Assembly: GCF_900215205.1 (NCBI RefSeq)
Contig: NZ_OBDY01000009.1
Coordinates: 248,001-312,000, forward strand
Length of the DNA: 64,000 bases
Reading direction: 5' to 3'
DNA from: Paractinoplanes atraurantiacus
GTDB lineage: Bacteria; Actinomycetota; Actinomycetes; Mycobacteriales; Micromonosporaceae
The translations under genes were made by a program, and so were the position numbers. Under the pieces are notes generated by a model. It saw nothing but the letters and a program-made list of their open reading frames with translations, was not told where the DNA came from and ran no database searches. Of the stretch, positions 7,679-15,785 are shown one piece after another (the stretch's first letter is position 1; each line of letters starts with the position of its first letter).

Positions 7679-9748
7679 TCAGCCCTCGAAGGCGATGGCG
7701 CTGCCGGGCGGGGTGAAGTCCTTGGACTCGTCCCCGACGGCGTACTTCAGCGTTTTCGCGACGGCGGTGACCACCTCCGCCTCGACGCCCGAGCCGACGT
7801 GGTCGGAGGGGTTGACCGGGTCGTTGGCGATGCCGGCGGCGGCCACCGTGGGCGTGAAGCCGACGAACGTCTCGGTGCGGTTGTCCTCGGTGCTGCCGGT
7901 CTTGCCGGCCACCTGGATGCCGCCGAAGATGCTCGCCACCTGCGTGCCGGTGCCGCCGTCGCATTTGCCGTACGTGCTCTGCTGACCCACCGGGCAGCGC
8001 GCGGCGTCCGTCGCGGCCCGGGCCACCTCGGTGTCGAGGACCTTCTTGCAGTTGGCCGAGACCGCGACCTTCTCGCCGTCCGAGTTGGTGATCGAGGAGA
8101 CCGGGAGCGGTGAGCAGTACGTCCCCTCGGCGGCCACAGTCGCATAGGCCGAGGCCAGCTCGAGCGGGGTGGTGTCGATGACGCCGAGGGTGAACGAGCC
8201 CCACGAGCCGGCGCTGGTCTCGGCCTGCTTCTTGTCGGCCGGGTTGGCGAAGCTGATGCCCAGGCGCTGGGCCATCTGGACCACGGCGGCCGGGCCGACC
8301 TGCTCCTCCAGGCGCACGAAGTACGTGTTCACGGAGCGCCCGAAGCCGTCCCACATCGTGCGGAAGCCGTCCATCCACGCCGGGTTGTCGTTGCCCGGGC
8401 AGTACTTGCCGTCGCAGTTGCCCGGCCCCCAGTCGGTCCACTCGGTGACCAGGGGCGACTTCGTCTCGTAGCCGGTGTTGAGCGGCAGGCCCTTCTCCAG
8501 GGCGGCCAGCATCGTGAACATCTTGAAGGTCGACCCGGACGGGTAGCCGTACAGACTCTTACCGCCGCTGACCAGCGGGTTCACCGTGTCGGTGGTGGCC
8601 ACGGCGCTGCCGTAGTGCCGGTTGACGGCGAGCGCGAGCACCTTGCCGGTGCCGGGCTGGACCACCGCGATCGGCAGCGTCTTGGAGTTCTTCAGCCCGT
8701 ACACCGAGCGGGACTCGGCGGCCGCCTTCTTCTGGATGTCCGGGTCGAGGGTGGTCACGATGCTGTAGCCGCCGCGGCGCAGGGCGTCGTCGCGCTCGGC
8801 GACCGTCTTGCCGAACTGCGGCTGCTCCTCCCACCAGCGCTGCACGTAGTCGCAGAAGAAGCCCCAGCCGTCGGTCTCGCCGCCGGCGTCGACGCAGCCG
8901 TTGGGCGGGGTCGTGCCCGAGTAGGTGAGCTTCTCCTTGGCCGCGGCGTCGCTCTGAGCCTGGGTGATCATGCCGGCCTTGACCATGGCGGCGAGCACGT
9001 AGAGCTGGCGCTCGCGGGCCTTGGCCTTCGAGCCGCCGACCGGGTTGTCCGCGTCGGGCGACTGGACGATGCCGGCGATCAGCGCCGACTGGGCCAGGGT
9101 GAGCTTGGCCGGGGTGGTGTTGAAGATGCGGCGGGCGGCGGCCTCGATCCCGTACGCGCCGTTGCCGAAATAGACCAGGTTCAGATAGTTCTGGAGAATC
9201 TGCTTCTTGCTGAGCTTGGTCTCGAGCTGGATCGCGTACTCGATCTCGCGCAGCTTGCGGGCCGGGGTGTCCTCGGTCGCCGCGGCGCGCTCCGACGGGG
9301 TCAGCGTCGGGTCCTCCTTGAGCACGTTGCGCACCAGCTGCATGGTCAGCGTCGAGGCGCCCTGCGCGGCCTCGCCGCTGCTCGCGTCCTTGACGAAGGC
9401 ACGGGCCAGGCCCTTGAGGTCGACGCCGCCGTGGTCGTAGAAGCGGGTGTCCTCGGCGGCGACGATCGCGTTCTGCATCACCGGCGCGATCTGGGCCAGT
9501 GTGACGTCGTGCCGGTCCTCGTCGTAGAACGTGGTGATCAACGTCTTGCCGTCGTCGGCGTAGACGCGGGTGACCTGTGACGCGGACGGGCTGAGCAGCT
9601 GGGCCGGCAGGTCGTCGGCCTGGCTGTTCTGCCAGTGGGCGCCGGCGCCCAGCACCACTCCCAGCGGAATGGCGGTCACCCCGACGAGGGCGCCGATGAG
9701 CACAAGAACGCCCCCCAGTCGGCCCAAGGCGCGTCTCTTCTCGGTCAT
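7679..9748 (-). CDS. Class A penicillin-binding protein (transglycosylase/transpeptidase)
   Basis: 689 aa bifunctional peptidoglycan synthase anchored by one N-terminal TM helix (about residues 10-36). The glycosyltransferase domain (GT51) has the catalytic EDTRFYDHGG from residue 99 and the conserved QGASTLTMQL. The transpeptidase domain has the active-site motif STFK (Ser406, Lys409), SVN and KTGST. It polymerises lipid II and cross-links stem peptides at the outer face of the membrane. I chose the ATG at 9748 because GGGAGG lies 8 bases upstream; an upstream extension of 10 residues lacks support. A run of cysteines in the insert near residues 285-300 (NGCVDAGG, FFCDY) and later is unusual and may form disulphides outside the cell. 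Confidence 0.92.
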   Translation of the reverse strand: MTEKRRALGRLGGVLVLIGALVGVTAIPLGVVLGAGAHWQNSQADDLPAQLLSPSASQVTRVYADDGKTLITTFYDEDRHDVTLAQIAPVMQNAIVAAEDTRFYDHGGVDLKGLARAFVKDASSGEAAQGASTLTMQLVRNVLKEDPTLTPSERAAATEDTPARKLREIEYAIQLETKLSKKQILQNYLNLVYFGNGAYGIEAAARRIFNTTPAKLTLAQSALIAGIVQSPDADNPVGGSKAKARERQLYVLAAMVKAGMITQAQSDAAAKEKLTYSGTTPPNGCVDAGGETDGWGFFCDYVQRWWEEQPQFGKTVAERDDALRRGGYSIVTTLDPDIQKKAAAESRSVYGLKNSKTLPIAVVQPGTGKVLALAVNRHYGSAVATTDTVNPLVSGGKSLYGYPSGSTFKMFTMLAALEKGLPLNTGYETKSPLVTEWTDWGPGNCDGKYCPGNDNPAWMDGFRTMWDGFGRSVNTYFVRLEEQVGPAAVVQMAQRLGISFANPADKKQAETSAGSWGSFTLGVIDTTPLELASAYATVAAEGTYCSPLPVSSITNSDGEKVAVSANCKKVLDTEVARAATDAARCPVGQQSTYGKCDGGTGTQVASIFGGIQVAGKTGSTEDNRTETFVGFTPTVAAAGIANDPVNPSDHVGSGVEAEVVTAVAKTLKYAVGDESKDFTPPGSAIAFEG

Positions 9749-9950
9749 CGGCACGTACCTCCCAGGTCTGTGGATCAACCGGTAACACCGATTCCTGAGA
9801 ACAACCTGGGTTTTGTTACCGATCCGTAATTTTCCTCACGTCATATACGTGTGGTTACCGTCACAGGTCATTTTCGCGATCGATTCGCCCGAATTGATGC
9901 GCGTCGTTCTCAATGTTGTCACGCACAGTTATCAAGATCCAGTGAGCTGG

Positions 9951-9966
9951 GTTACTGACTAGTAGC
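9951..9966. promoter_or_regulatory. Candidate dyad in the 330-bp divergent promoter region
   Basis: The stretch 9749-10080 separates two divergent genes and holds no gene. It is less GC-rich than its surroundings. GTTACTGACTAGTAGC is an imperfect dyad (TTACT four-base spacer AGTAG) and could be an operator for the rightward DUF6230 gene. The remaining sequence has AT-rich patches (around 9827-9850 and 9905-9935) suitable for promoters, but no -10/-35 pair is convincing. Confidence 0.3.
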
Positions 9967-10080
9967 CAAGCCTCTTGTAACCCGCTGACCAGAGCGGCAA
10001 CATTTCCCGCACGTTAAACGACGGCATCGACGGACCTCTCTGCGCGCCGACCGTAGCCGTCTCCACCCATAGGAGGTTCC

Positions 10081-10707
10081 GTGAAGGATGCGCAAGGCGA
10101 TCCGGCGTACGGACGCACCAACTGGCGCCGCTTCGCCGTAGCGGTGGGCGTGCCCACCCTGGTCGCCGGGGGCCTGGTCGTCGCCCTGGCCCAGGGCGCA
10201 CTGGCCGCCAGTTTCTCGATCTCGGGCTCGCAGTTCAAGCTCTCGGCCGACCGGCTCGAAGGCCAGGGCTTCACCCAGTACAGCGGCGCGCTCAAGAAGA
10301 AGAACGGCCAGCTGGTCCCGGCCGCGATGTCGGGCATCAACTCCGCCACGCTCACCAAGCTGTGCCAGTCGGTGGCGGCCGGCCCGATCACACTGCGGAT
10401 CGAGGCCGGTAACGACCCGAAGAACCCGGTCGAGGCCGAGGACCTGCTGATCGGCATGTCCGAGCTCAGCGGCAACGCGACGTTCGAGGACATCGACATC
10501 GGCCAGGACGCCTCGACCCTCACCCGGGACGGCCGTCCCGTGGAGGAGCACGGCGAGGAGGGCAGCTTCGGCCAGCAGGCGCGCACCGTCACCATCGACG
10601 GTCTGCGCCAGAAGGCGTACTCCACCTCCGCCTCGACCTTCCGCCTGAGCGGCATGAGCCTCAAGCTCTACGTCGGCCAGTCCGGCAAGGAATGCTTCGA
10701 GGGCTGA
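10081..10707 (+). CDS. DUF6230 family secreted/membrane protein
   Basis: 208 aa. The first 20 residues are polar and basic, followed by a hydrophobic helix (VAVGVPTLVAGGLVVALAQG) ending in ALAASF, a plausible signal or anchor. The mature part is beta-rich (ITLRIEAGNDPKNPVEAEDL, FRLSGMSLKLYV) with two cysteines that could pair. The family is common in streptomycetes and relatives, is sometimes labelled cholesterol esterase without evidence, and sits next to a DUF6114 gene, as here. Start: GTG at 10081, preceded by AGGAGG. Function unknown; secretion or envelope location is inferred. Confidence 0.8.
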   Translation: MKDAQGDPAYGRTNWRRFAVAVGVPTLVAGGLVVALAQGALAASFSISGSQFKLSADRLEGQGFTQYSGALKKKNGQLVPAAMSGINSATLTKLCQSVAAGPITLRIEAGNDPKNPVEAEDLLIGMSELSGNATFEDIDIGQDASTLTRDGRPVEEHGEEGSFGQQARTVTIDGLRQKAYSTSASTFRLSGMSLKLYVGQSGKECFEG

Positions 10708-10718
10708 TCAGCACCACC

Positions 10719-10750
10719 GGGGCTCGCGGAACGCACTGTCCGCGAGCCCC
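10719..10750 (+). terminator. Perfect 12-bp hairpin between the DUF6230 and DUF6114 genes
   Basis: GGGGCTCGCGGA (10719-10730) and TCCGCGAGCCCC (10739-10750) are exact reverse complements around an 8-base loop. The hairpin begins 11 bases after the DUF6230 stop and is followed by a pyrimidine-rich but not U-rich run. It probably terminates or partly attenuates transcription into the DUF6114 gene, or protects the 3' end of the upstream mRNA. Confidence 0.75.
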
Positions 10751-10801
10751 ACTCCTTGACTCTCTCATCACCGCTTGATTACCGCGGAAGGCAGCAAAAC
10801 T

Positions 10802-12490
10802 GTGGCGACGGACAACTTCTGGGGCCGGTTCCGGCGGTGGCGGCGAGCCCGGCCGTTCTGGGGCGGTCTCTTCCTCCTGTTGTCCGGCGTGGAGATGTTC
10901 CTGAGCGCCAACCTCGACCTGGGCGACCTCGAGCTGCACCTCGGGCCGCAGGGCTTCCTCTCCTACCTGCTGCCGCTGATCATGCTGCTGGCCGGGGCGC
11001 TGACCTGGGCCACGCCGGCGCAGCGGCTGTTCTACGGGATCGTGGGGCTGCTGACGGCGCTCTACTCGTTCCTGGGGCTCAACCTGGGCGGCTTCATCAT
11101 CGGCATGATGCTCGGCATCCTGGGTGGCGCCCTGGTGATCGCCTGGGGCCCGCCGCGGGTCAAGCCGGCCACCGACGCCTGGGCCGATCCCGCCGCCTCT
11201 GCCCTTCCTTCCGAGGCAGCCGATCCTTCTGATCAACTCCCTGAGGATCACCCCGACGACTCCTCGCGGTACGACGACACCTCGCGCTACGACGACACCT
11301 CGCGCTACGACGACACGGAGATCGCCGGGCATGACGACCGGCCGACGGGTCCGATCCTGCGGCCCGCCGACAGCGGCGACACCGCGATCATCCCGGGGAT
11401 GCCGCCGTCGCCGGACGAGCCGCGCGGCGGGATGCACCCGCGGGCGCTGAGCGTGATCCTGCTGATCGTCGCCGTGACCGGCAGCGTCCTGATCGCCGGC
11501 AGCAACATGCCGGCCAAGGCCGTGACCTGCCCCGAGGGCCTGCCGTCCCGGTCCTTCTCGTCCGCCCCGGCCTCCGCCCCGTCGTCGGCCGACCCCGATC
11601 CCGTCTCCTCGGCGCCGGCCCTCAAGGCCGGCGCCACCCGCACCGTCGACCCGACGGTCACCAGCCGGCCGGCGGCGGGCGGGTCCAGTGCCCCCGCGAG
11701 TCCCGCCCCGCCGTCGGCTACCACCACCTCCGCGCCGGCCAAGTCCACCACCCCCGTCAAGGACGGCGTCGAGGACTTCTTCGACGGCCTCGGCAACCTG
11801 CTCGGGATCGGCGACGAGACCCCGAGCACGTCGCCGGAGCCGTCGGGGTCCGCGGCGACCTCCGCTCCCGCCAGCCCCACCGCCACCTCGGCCCCGGCCA
11901 CCACCGCCGCCCCCACGCCCGAGCCCACGACGAAGGCGCCGTCGGCGGAGGTTCCGCCCGCTTCGGCTCCCACCACCACCTCGTCGGGCGCCACCACCAA
12001 GCCGGCCGCTTCCCCCAGCGTCGAGGAGATCCCCTGCCTCGGCCCGCGCGTGATGGGCAAGATCGCCAGCGCCGACGACATCCCCCGCGTGTCGGAGAAG
12101 CCCGGCGTCATGGAGGTCGACTCCCTGACCATGTACGAGTCGACGTACGACGGCGTGGTCGACATGCCGACCGCGAAGGGCAGCTTCAAGGCGCTCAAGT
12201 TCAGCATGGACAAGGCGGTGAACAAGCCCTTCACCCTGACCATCGACGAGCCCGGCAACGCCAAGACGGTGATCAAGAGCAACGAGCTGGTCACCGACAA
12301 GAACGTGCGCTTCTACACCCCGAAGTTCCAGGGCAAGCTGTTCGGCCTGATCCCGGTGACGTTCACTCCCGAGCAGCCGCCGCCGCTGACCCTGCCGGTG
12401 CTCTGGTTCACCGACGTGACGATCCAGCTGGCGTACGTCCGCTGCGACACCCTGACCGCGGCCCCGCTGGACATCAAGGAGACCGCCTAG
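10802..12490 (+). CDS. DUF6114 membrane protein with a second DUF6230-like domain
   Basis: 562 aa. Residues 1-115 form the DUF6114 membrane domain: basic N-terminus (RFRRWRRARPFWGG), then about four TM helices. An acidic linker with three tandem SRYDDT units follows, then another TM helix (about 218-236), a long Pro/Ala/Ser/Thr-rich extracytoplasmic stalk, and a C-terminal domain from about residue 410. That domain resembles the neighbouring DUF6230 protein (PFTLTIDEPGNAKTVIKSNE here against PITLRIEAGNDPKNPVEAED there). Start: GTG at 10802 with GGAAGG 10 bases upstream. It probably works with the DUF6230 protein at the cell surface. Function unknown. Its 3' end overlaps the convergent DUF1992 gene by 17 bp. 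Confidence 0.8.
   Translation: MATDNFWGRFRRWRRARPFWGGLFLLLSGVEMFLSANLDLGDLELHLGPQGFLSYLLPLIMLLAGALTWATPAQRLFYGIVGLLTALYSFLGLNLGGFIIGMMLGILGGALVIAWGPPRVKPATDAWADPAASALPSEAADPSDQLPEDHPDDSSRYDDTSRYDDTSRYDDTEIAGHDDRPTGPILRPADSGDTAIIPGMPPSPDEPRGGMHPRALSVILLIVAVTGSVLIAGSNMPAKAVTCPEGLPSRSFSSAPASAPSSADPDPVSSAPALKAGATRTVDPTVTSRPAAGGSSAPASPAPPSATTTSAPAKSTTPVKDGVEDFFDGLGNLLGIGDETPSTSPEPSGSAATSAPASPTATSAPATTAAPTPEPTTKAPSAEVPPASAPTTTSSGATTKPAASPSVEEIPCLGPRVMGKIASADDIPRVSEKPGVMEVDSLTMYESTYDGVVDMPTAKGSFKALKFSMDKAVNKPFTLTIDEPGNAKTVIKSNELVTDKNVRFYTPKFQGKLFGLIPVTFTPEQPPPLTLPVLWFTDVTIQLAYVRCDTLTAAPLDIKETA
11263..11316. repeat. Three tandem 18-bp units encoding SRYDDT
   Basis: CTCGCGSTACGACGACAC occurs three times in a row (11263-11280, 11281-11298, 11299-11316), differing only at one base. 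It lies in frame in the cytosolic linker of the DUF6114 protein. Confidence 0.9.
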
Positions 12491-12863
12491 CCTTCCAGCC
12501 CGCCACCACGGTGCCGGGATCAAGCGGCCGGAGGATCACCGGCGGCCCGTCCATCAGCCCGACGTTCGCCTGGCGGATCCGCTCGTTGAGCCCGTCGACG
12601 CGCTCCCGCACGGCGGACTCGGTGGTGAGCCGGTCGACGATCTCCTCGAGGTCCTCGGTCTCGCGGCGCAGCGCGAGCGTGGGCGGGACGACGCCGGCCG
12701 TGGCCCCTTCGCGCCGCAGCCAGTCCTTGACCCACCAGTCGTCGTCGTACTCCTGCCCGCGATCGGCGAAGGGCTTACCGGCGCCGGCGAGGTTGTCGAA
12801 CTCCCCTCGCTCCGCCGCCTCCCTCAGTTGCCGGTCGATCGACGACTCGTACCAGTCCGCCAT
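12474..12863 (-). CDS. DUF1992 (DnaJ-C28-like) protein
   Basis: 129 aa. The family signature is at the start: a DWYESSIDRQLREAAERGEF-type segment, then NLAGAGKP and the acidic YDDDWWVKDWL. The same domain occurs in human DNAJC28, but this protein has no J domain. A central helical part (ETEDLEEIVDRLTTE) probably mediates protein contacts. Function unknown. It is convergent with and overlaps the DUF6114 gene. The ATG start at 12863 is well placed against family members. Confidence 0.82.
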   Translation of the reverse strand: MADWYESSIDRQLREAAERGEFDNLAGAGKPFADRGQEYDDDWWVKDWLRREGATAGVVPPTLALRRETEDLEEIVDRLTTESAVRERVDGLNERIRQANVGLMDGPPVILRPLDPGTVVAGWKARRSP

Positions 12864-12882
12864 GGTCCAACTTTACTTTCCT

Positions 12883-13614
12883 TCATCTCCCCGCCAGACG
12901 ATCGGTTTCCGCGTACGACCGGACCCCGTCCGGCGCCGGCGCGCCCTCCTGGATGGCGGCCGCGGTGACCAGCGCCGCGTCGAGGGCGACCCGGTACAGC
13001 AGCGACCCCATGCTGATCCGCGCCACACCGAGTCGAGCGAGATGCCCGACCGTCATGCCCGGAAGCAGCAGCACATTGAGCGGCCCCGGAAGCGCCCGGA
13101 TCTCGTCGTCGTCCCGGATCCCCGGCACGAAGATCCCGTCGGCGCCCGCGGCGAGATAGGTCTCGGCCCGCTTCGCCGTATCCCCTTGATCCACTCCGAG
13201 CCAGTACGTGTCGACGCGGGCGTTCACGAAGAGCCCCGGCACCCGCGCCTTGATGGCCGCGATCAGCTCGGCCTGCTCCCCGGCCGGCGCCAGCCCCGCG
13301 TCGCCGCGCCCGTCCTCGACGTTGATCCCCGCCGCTCCCGCCGCGTGCAGCTCCGCCGCGAAGTCCGCGCCCGCGCTCTCCACATCAACGGTCAACGGCA
13401 CCCGCAGCCCTTTGACCCGCCGCACCAGCTCAAGCGTCCGTTCCTGAGCGCGGCCGGCCCCGTCCGGCACCCCGGCCGCCGCGGCGATGCCCAGGCTGGT
13501 GGTCCCCACCGCCTCGAACCCGGCCTCGGCCAGCGCGAACACCGACGCCGCATCCCACGCGTTGGGCAGCAGAAGCGGCCGGCCCGGCCGGTGAAGTGCA
13601 TGAAAGTCCGTCAT
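12883..13614 (-). CDS. Isocitrate lyase / PEP mutase superfamily protein
   Basis: 243 aa TIM-barrel enzyme of the phosphoenolpyruvate mutase / 2-methylisocitrate lyase group. The opening LLLPNAWDAASVFALAEAGF and the VDVESAGAD and NVEDGRGD strands carry the acidic residues that bind Mg2+ in this superfamily. The flexible catalytic loop with KKCGH, found in true isocitrate and methylisocitrate lyases, is not visible, so those activities are unlikely. Substrate not predictable. Its stop lies 19 bp from the start of the DUF1992 gene on the same strand, so the two may be co-transcribed. Confidence 0.8.
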   Translation of the reverse strand: MTDFHALHRPGRPLLLPNAWDAASVFALAEAGFEAVGTTSLGIAAAAGVPDGAGRAQERTLELVRRVKGLRVPLTVDVESAGADFAAELHAAGAAGINVEDGRGDAGLAPAGEQAELIAAIKARVPGLFVNARVDTYWLGVDQGDTAKRAETYLAAGADGIFVPGIRDDDEIRALPGPLNVLLLPGMTVGHLARLGVARISMGSLLYRVALDAALVTAAAIQEGAPAPDGVRSYAETDRLAGR

Positions 13615-13722
13615 GCCCCGACGCTAGACCGCGCATACTTCGGCCCCGTCCGAACCGTTTCTGTCGCACCCTCGGCGTACTTTGACCAGTGGCCCTCCCC
13701 AGTCTTCGGAAGGATCCCGCAG

Positions 13723-13992
13723 ATGTGCCGCAACATCCACCAGCTGCACAACTTCGAGCCACCGGCCACCCACGACGAGATCCAGGCCGCCGCCTTGCAA
13801 TACGTCCGCAAGGTCGCCGGCTCGACCCGCCCGTCCCAGGCCAACCAGGAGGCCTTCGACCGCGCCGTCGCCGCCGTCGCCACCGCCACCGCCGACCTGC
13901 TGGGCGCCCTGGTGACAACGGCCCCACCGAAAAACCGCGAGGAGGAGGCAGCCAAGGCCCGAGCCCGAGCCGAACGCCGCTACGCTTCCTGA
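13723..13992 (+). CDS. DUF2277 family protein
   Basis: 89 aa. It begins MCRNIHQLHNFEPPATHDEI and continues AALQYVRKVAGS, the conserved core of DUF2277. The C-terminal end is Lys/Arg/Glu-rich (EEEAAKARARAERR). The start is the ATG at 13723 with GGAAGGA 8 bases upstream. The two N-terminal residues Cys2 and His6 are conserved in the family and might bind a metal (inference). Function unknown; divergent from the PEP-mutase-like gene. Confidence 0.85.
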   Translation: MCRNIHQLHNFEPPATHDEIQAAALQYVRKVAGSTRPSQANQEAFDRAVAAVATATADLLGALVTTAPPKNREEEAAKARARAERRYAS

Positions 13993-14006
13993 CACCCCAC
14001 GCCCGT

Positions 14007-14150
14007 CGGCCGTCGTCTCGCGGCCGTCGTCTCGCGGCCGTCGTCTCGCGGCCGTCGCCCCGCGCCCCGCGCCCCGCGCCCCGCGCCCCGCGCCCCGCGC
14101 CCCGCGCCCCGCGCCCCGCGCCCCGCGCCCCGCGCCCCGCGCCCCGCGCC
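14007..14150. repeat. Compound GC-rich tandem array (14-bp then 7-bp units)
   Basis: Three exact copies of CGGCCGTCGTCTCG at 14007-14048 and a partial fourth lead directly into about thirteen copies of a 7-bp CCCCGCG unit (about 14058-14150). This fills the 195-bp gap between the ends of the convergent DUF2277 and methyltransferase genes. It contains no gene. It probably arose by replication slippage. Confidence 0.9.
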
Positions 14151-14187
14151 ATTGTCGCTGGGCGCTCTCCCTCCTGGGGTGCTTTCC

Positions 14188-14952
14188 TCAGCGGGCGGCG
14201 GTGATCAGCTCGGTGTGCTTGCGAACGCGGAAGTGTCCCTCCGCCTCGATCCGCGCCTGCACAAGCTCGCGGGCCGCCGCGAGCTGCTCGCCGGTGAGCG
14301 GCTTGCCCGAGAGGCTGGTCAAATAGGCGAGCACCGGCTCGGCGTCCGGAACCAGCAGGTCGCTCGGATAGGCCTCGGCGGCCACGTCCCGGAAGTGCCG
14401 CCCGACGGCCGCCGGCGCGTCCTCGGCCGTGAAGTTGCTGCGCGAGGCCGACCCACTCACGTCGACCTTGCCCACCGCCGCCGCGACGGCGAACAGTTCC
14501 GCCATGTGCCCCCGCCCGTTGGTGGCCACGAAGAGCCGCCCACCCGGCCGCAGCACCCGCGCGAACTCCCGCAACGCCATGTCGGGCTCATCGACGTGGT
14601 AGAGCATGTGGTTGGCGATGACCGCGTCGAAGCTCCCGTCCGCGAACGGCAGATCCGTCGCATCGCACCGGCGCACCTCCGCCCCGGCAACCTCCCCGAG
14701 CCGCTCACACATGGCCGCCGAGAAGTCGGCCAACGTCAGCCGTAGCCCCGCCCGCCGTGGATCGAGATGCCGCCACAGCTCCCCGGTCCCCGCGCCCACC
14801 TCGAGCACGTCCCCCACGCTCGGCAGCCGCTCCGCAAGCCACGAGTACCACCCCTGCGGATTGGTCCCATAGGCGTGAATGGCGATCCGGGCGGTCAGGT
14901 TCCCGGTCGTCTCCGCATATTGCTGCACGGCATCATCCGACGGCGTCCTCAC
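14188..14952 (-). CDS. Class I SAM-dependent methyltransferase
   Basis: 254 aa from the GTG at 14952. The SAM-binding loop is VLEVGAGTGELW, followed by an acidic TLADFS strand, DATDLPFADGSFDAVIANHM (motifs II/III region) and ALREFARVLRPGGRLFVATN (motif IV). The fold is that of the UbiE/BioC group. The substrate cannot be inferred. A longer reading from a GTG at 15006 would overlap the upstream GntR gene by 22 bp and adds residues with no family support. It is the last gene of the leftward trpB-trpA-gntR-methyltransferase run. Confidence 0.83.
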   Translation of the reverse strand: MRTPSDDAVQQYAETTGNLTARIAIHAYGTNPQGWYSWLAERLPSVGDVLEVGAGTGELWRHLDPRRAGLRLTLADFSAAMCERLGEVAGAEVRRCDATDLPFADGSFDAVIANHMLYHVDEPDMALREFARVLRPGGRLFVATNGRGHMAELFAVAAAVGKVDVSGSASRSNFTAEDAPAAVGRHFRDVAAEAYPSDLLVPDAEPVLAYLTSLSGKPLTGEQLAAARELVQARIEAEGHFRVRKHTELITAAR

Positions 14953-14984
14953 CGCCCAGAAGCTACCGCCACCGATCAACCGAG

Positions 14985-15785
14985 TCAGGTGGGCGGACGG
15001 GTCCACTGCACGGACACGCCGGTCAGCGCCCGGTCGGTGCGGATCTCCATGGCCGTGCCGAGGATGGTGGCCCGGTCGAGGACCACGGCGACCATGTCGG
15101 GGTCGTAGGTGATCCGCTCGGAGAGGAACACCGGAGTGCCGGGCGGCTGGCGCAGCAGCTCGGCCGTCTGGTCGTCGAGAACGCCGGGGCGGATCACCTC
15201 GCTCGCTTTGAAGACGGTGACGCCGCGCGAGGCCAGCACGGCGTACAGGGACCTTTCGCTGAAGTCGGCCTCGGCCAGCTCCAGCTCGCGGACGTAGGAG
15301 AGCTGGTGAACAACCGGCCGCCCCGCCAGCAGCCGGAGGCGTTCCAGCTGCACCACAGGGGACCCGTCACCGAGCAGCGCCTCCGCCCAGCCCGGCGGGT
15401 CGGTCACCTTCTGCTCCAGCACGTATGTGGCCACCGTTTGGCCCTGCTCGCGCAGGTCCTCCTCGAAGCCGCGCATCGAATGCAGCTCGTACGTCGGGCG
15501 CGGCTCCGTCACGAAGGTGCCCCGGCCGGCCTGCTGCAACAGCAACCCGTCGTTCTCCAGCTGCTGCAACGCCTGGCGCAGCGTCGCCAGCGTCACCCCG
15601 TACGAGGCGCTGAGCTCGCGCTGCGGAGGCAGGGCAGCGCCCGGCGGCAGCTCACCGTCGCGGATCTTGGTGGTCAGGTCATCGGCGATCACCTGATACT
15701 TCGGCAGTCGCGTAGTCAGTGGAGTCCTCCAGTGCTGCGGCGAGGCTCGCGACGGTCTCCCGTAGTTCCGCCGCCGTTGCCCCAT
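14985..15785 (-). CDS. GntR/HutC-type transcriptional regulator (UTRA domain)
   Basis: Up to 266 aa. The winged-helix domain starts at LPKYQVIADDLTTKIRDGEL and includes the LPPQRELSASYGVTLATLRQ recognition region. The C-terminal UTRA ligand domain is recognisable from VAVVLDRATILGTAME. The ATG at 15785 is the only conventional start, but it lies 107 bp inside trpA. The first 27 residues it adds (Arg/Ser-rich) are not family-like. A CTG at 15704 has GGAGGA seven bases upstream and gives a protein starting LTTRLPKYQV, so a rare CTG start is a real possibility. The regulator is translationally coupled to trpA and may control this operon. Confidence 0.8.
   Translation of the reverse strand: MGQRRRNYGRPSRASPQHWRTPLTTRLPKYQVIADDLTTKIRDGELPPGAALPPQRELSASYGVTLATLRQALQQLENDGLLLQQAGRGTFVTEPRPTYELHSMRGFEEDLREQGQTVATYVLEQKVTDPPGWAEALLGDGSPVVQLERLRLLAGRPVVHQLSYVRELELAEADFSERSLYAVLASRGVTVFKASEVIRPGVLDDQTAELLRQPPGTPVFLSERITYDPDMVAVVLDRATILGTAMEIRTDRALTGVSVQWTRPPT

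Noticed and set aside
8559..9788. Minus-strand frame of about 409 residues over the penicillin-binding protein gene
   Set aside because: Arg/Gln-rich shadow of the PBP gene in another frame, lacking any motif.
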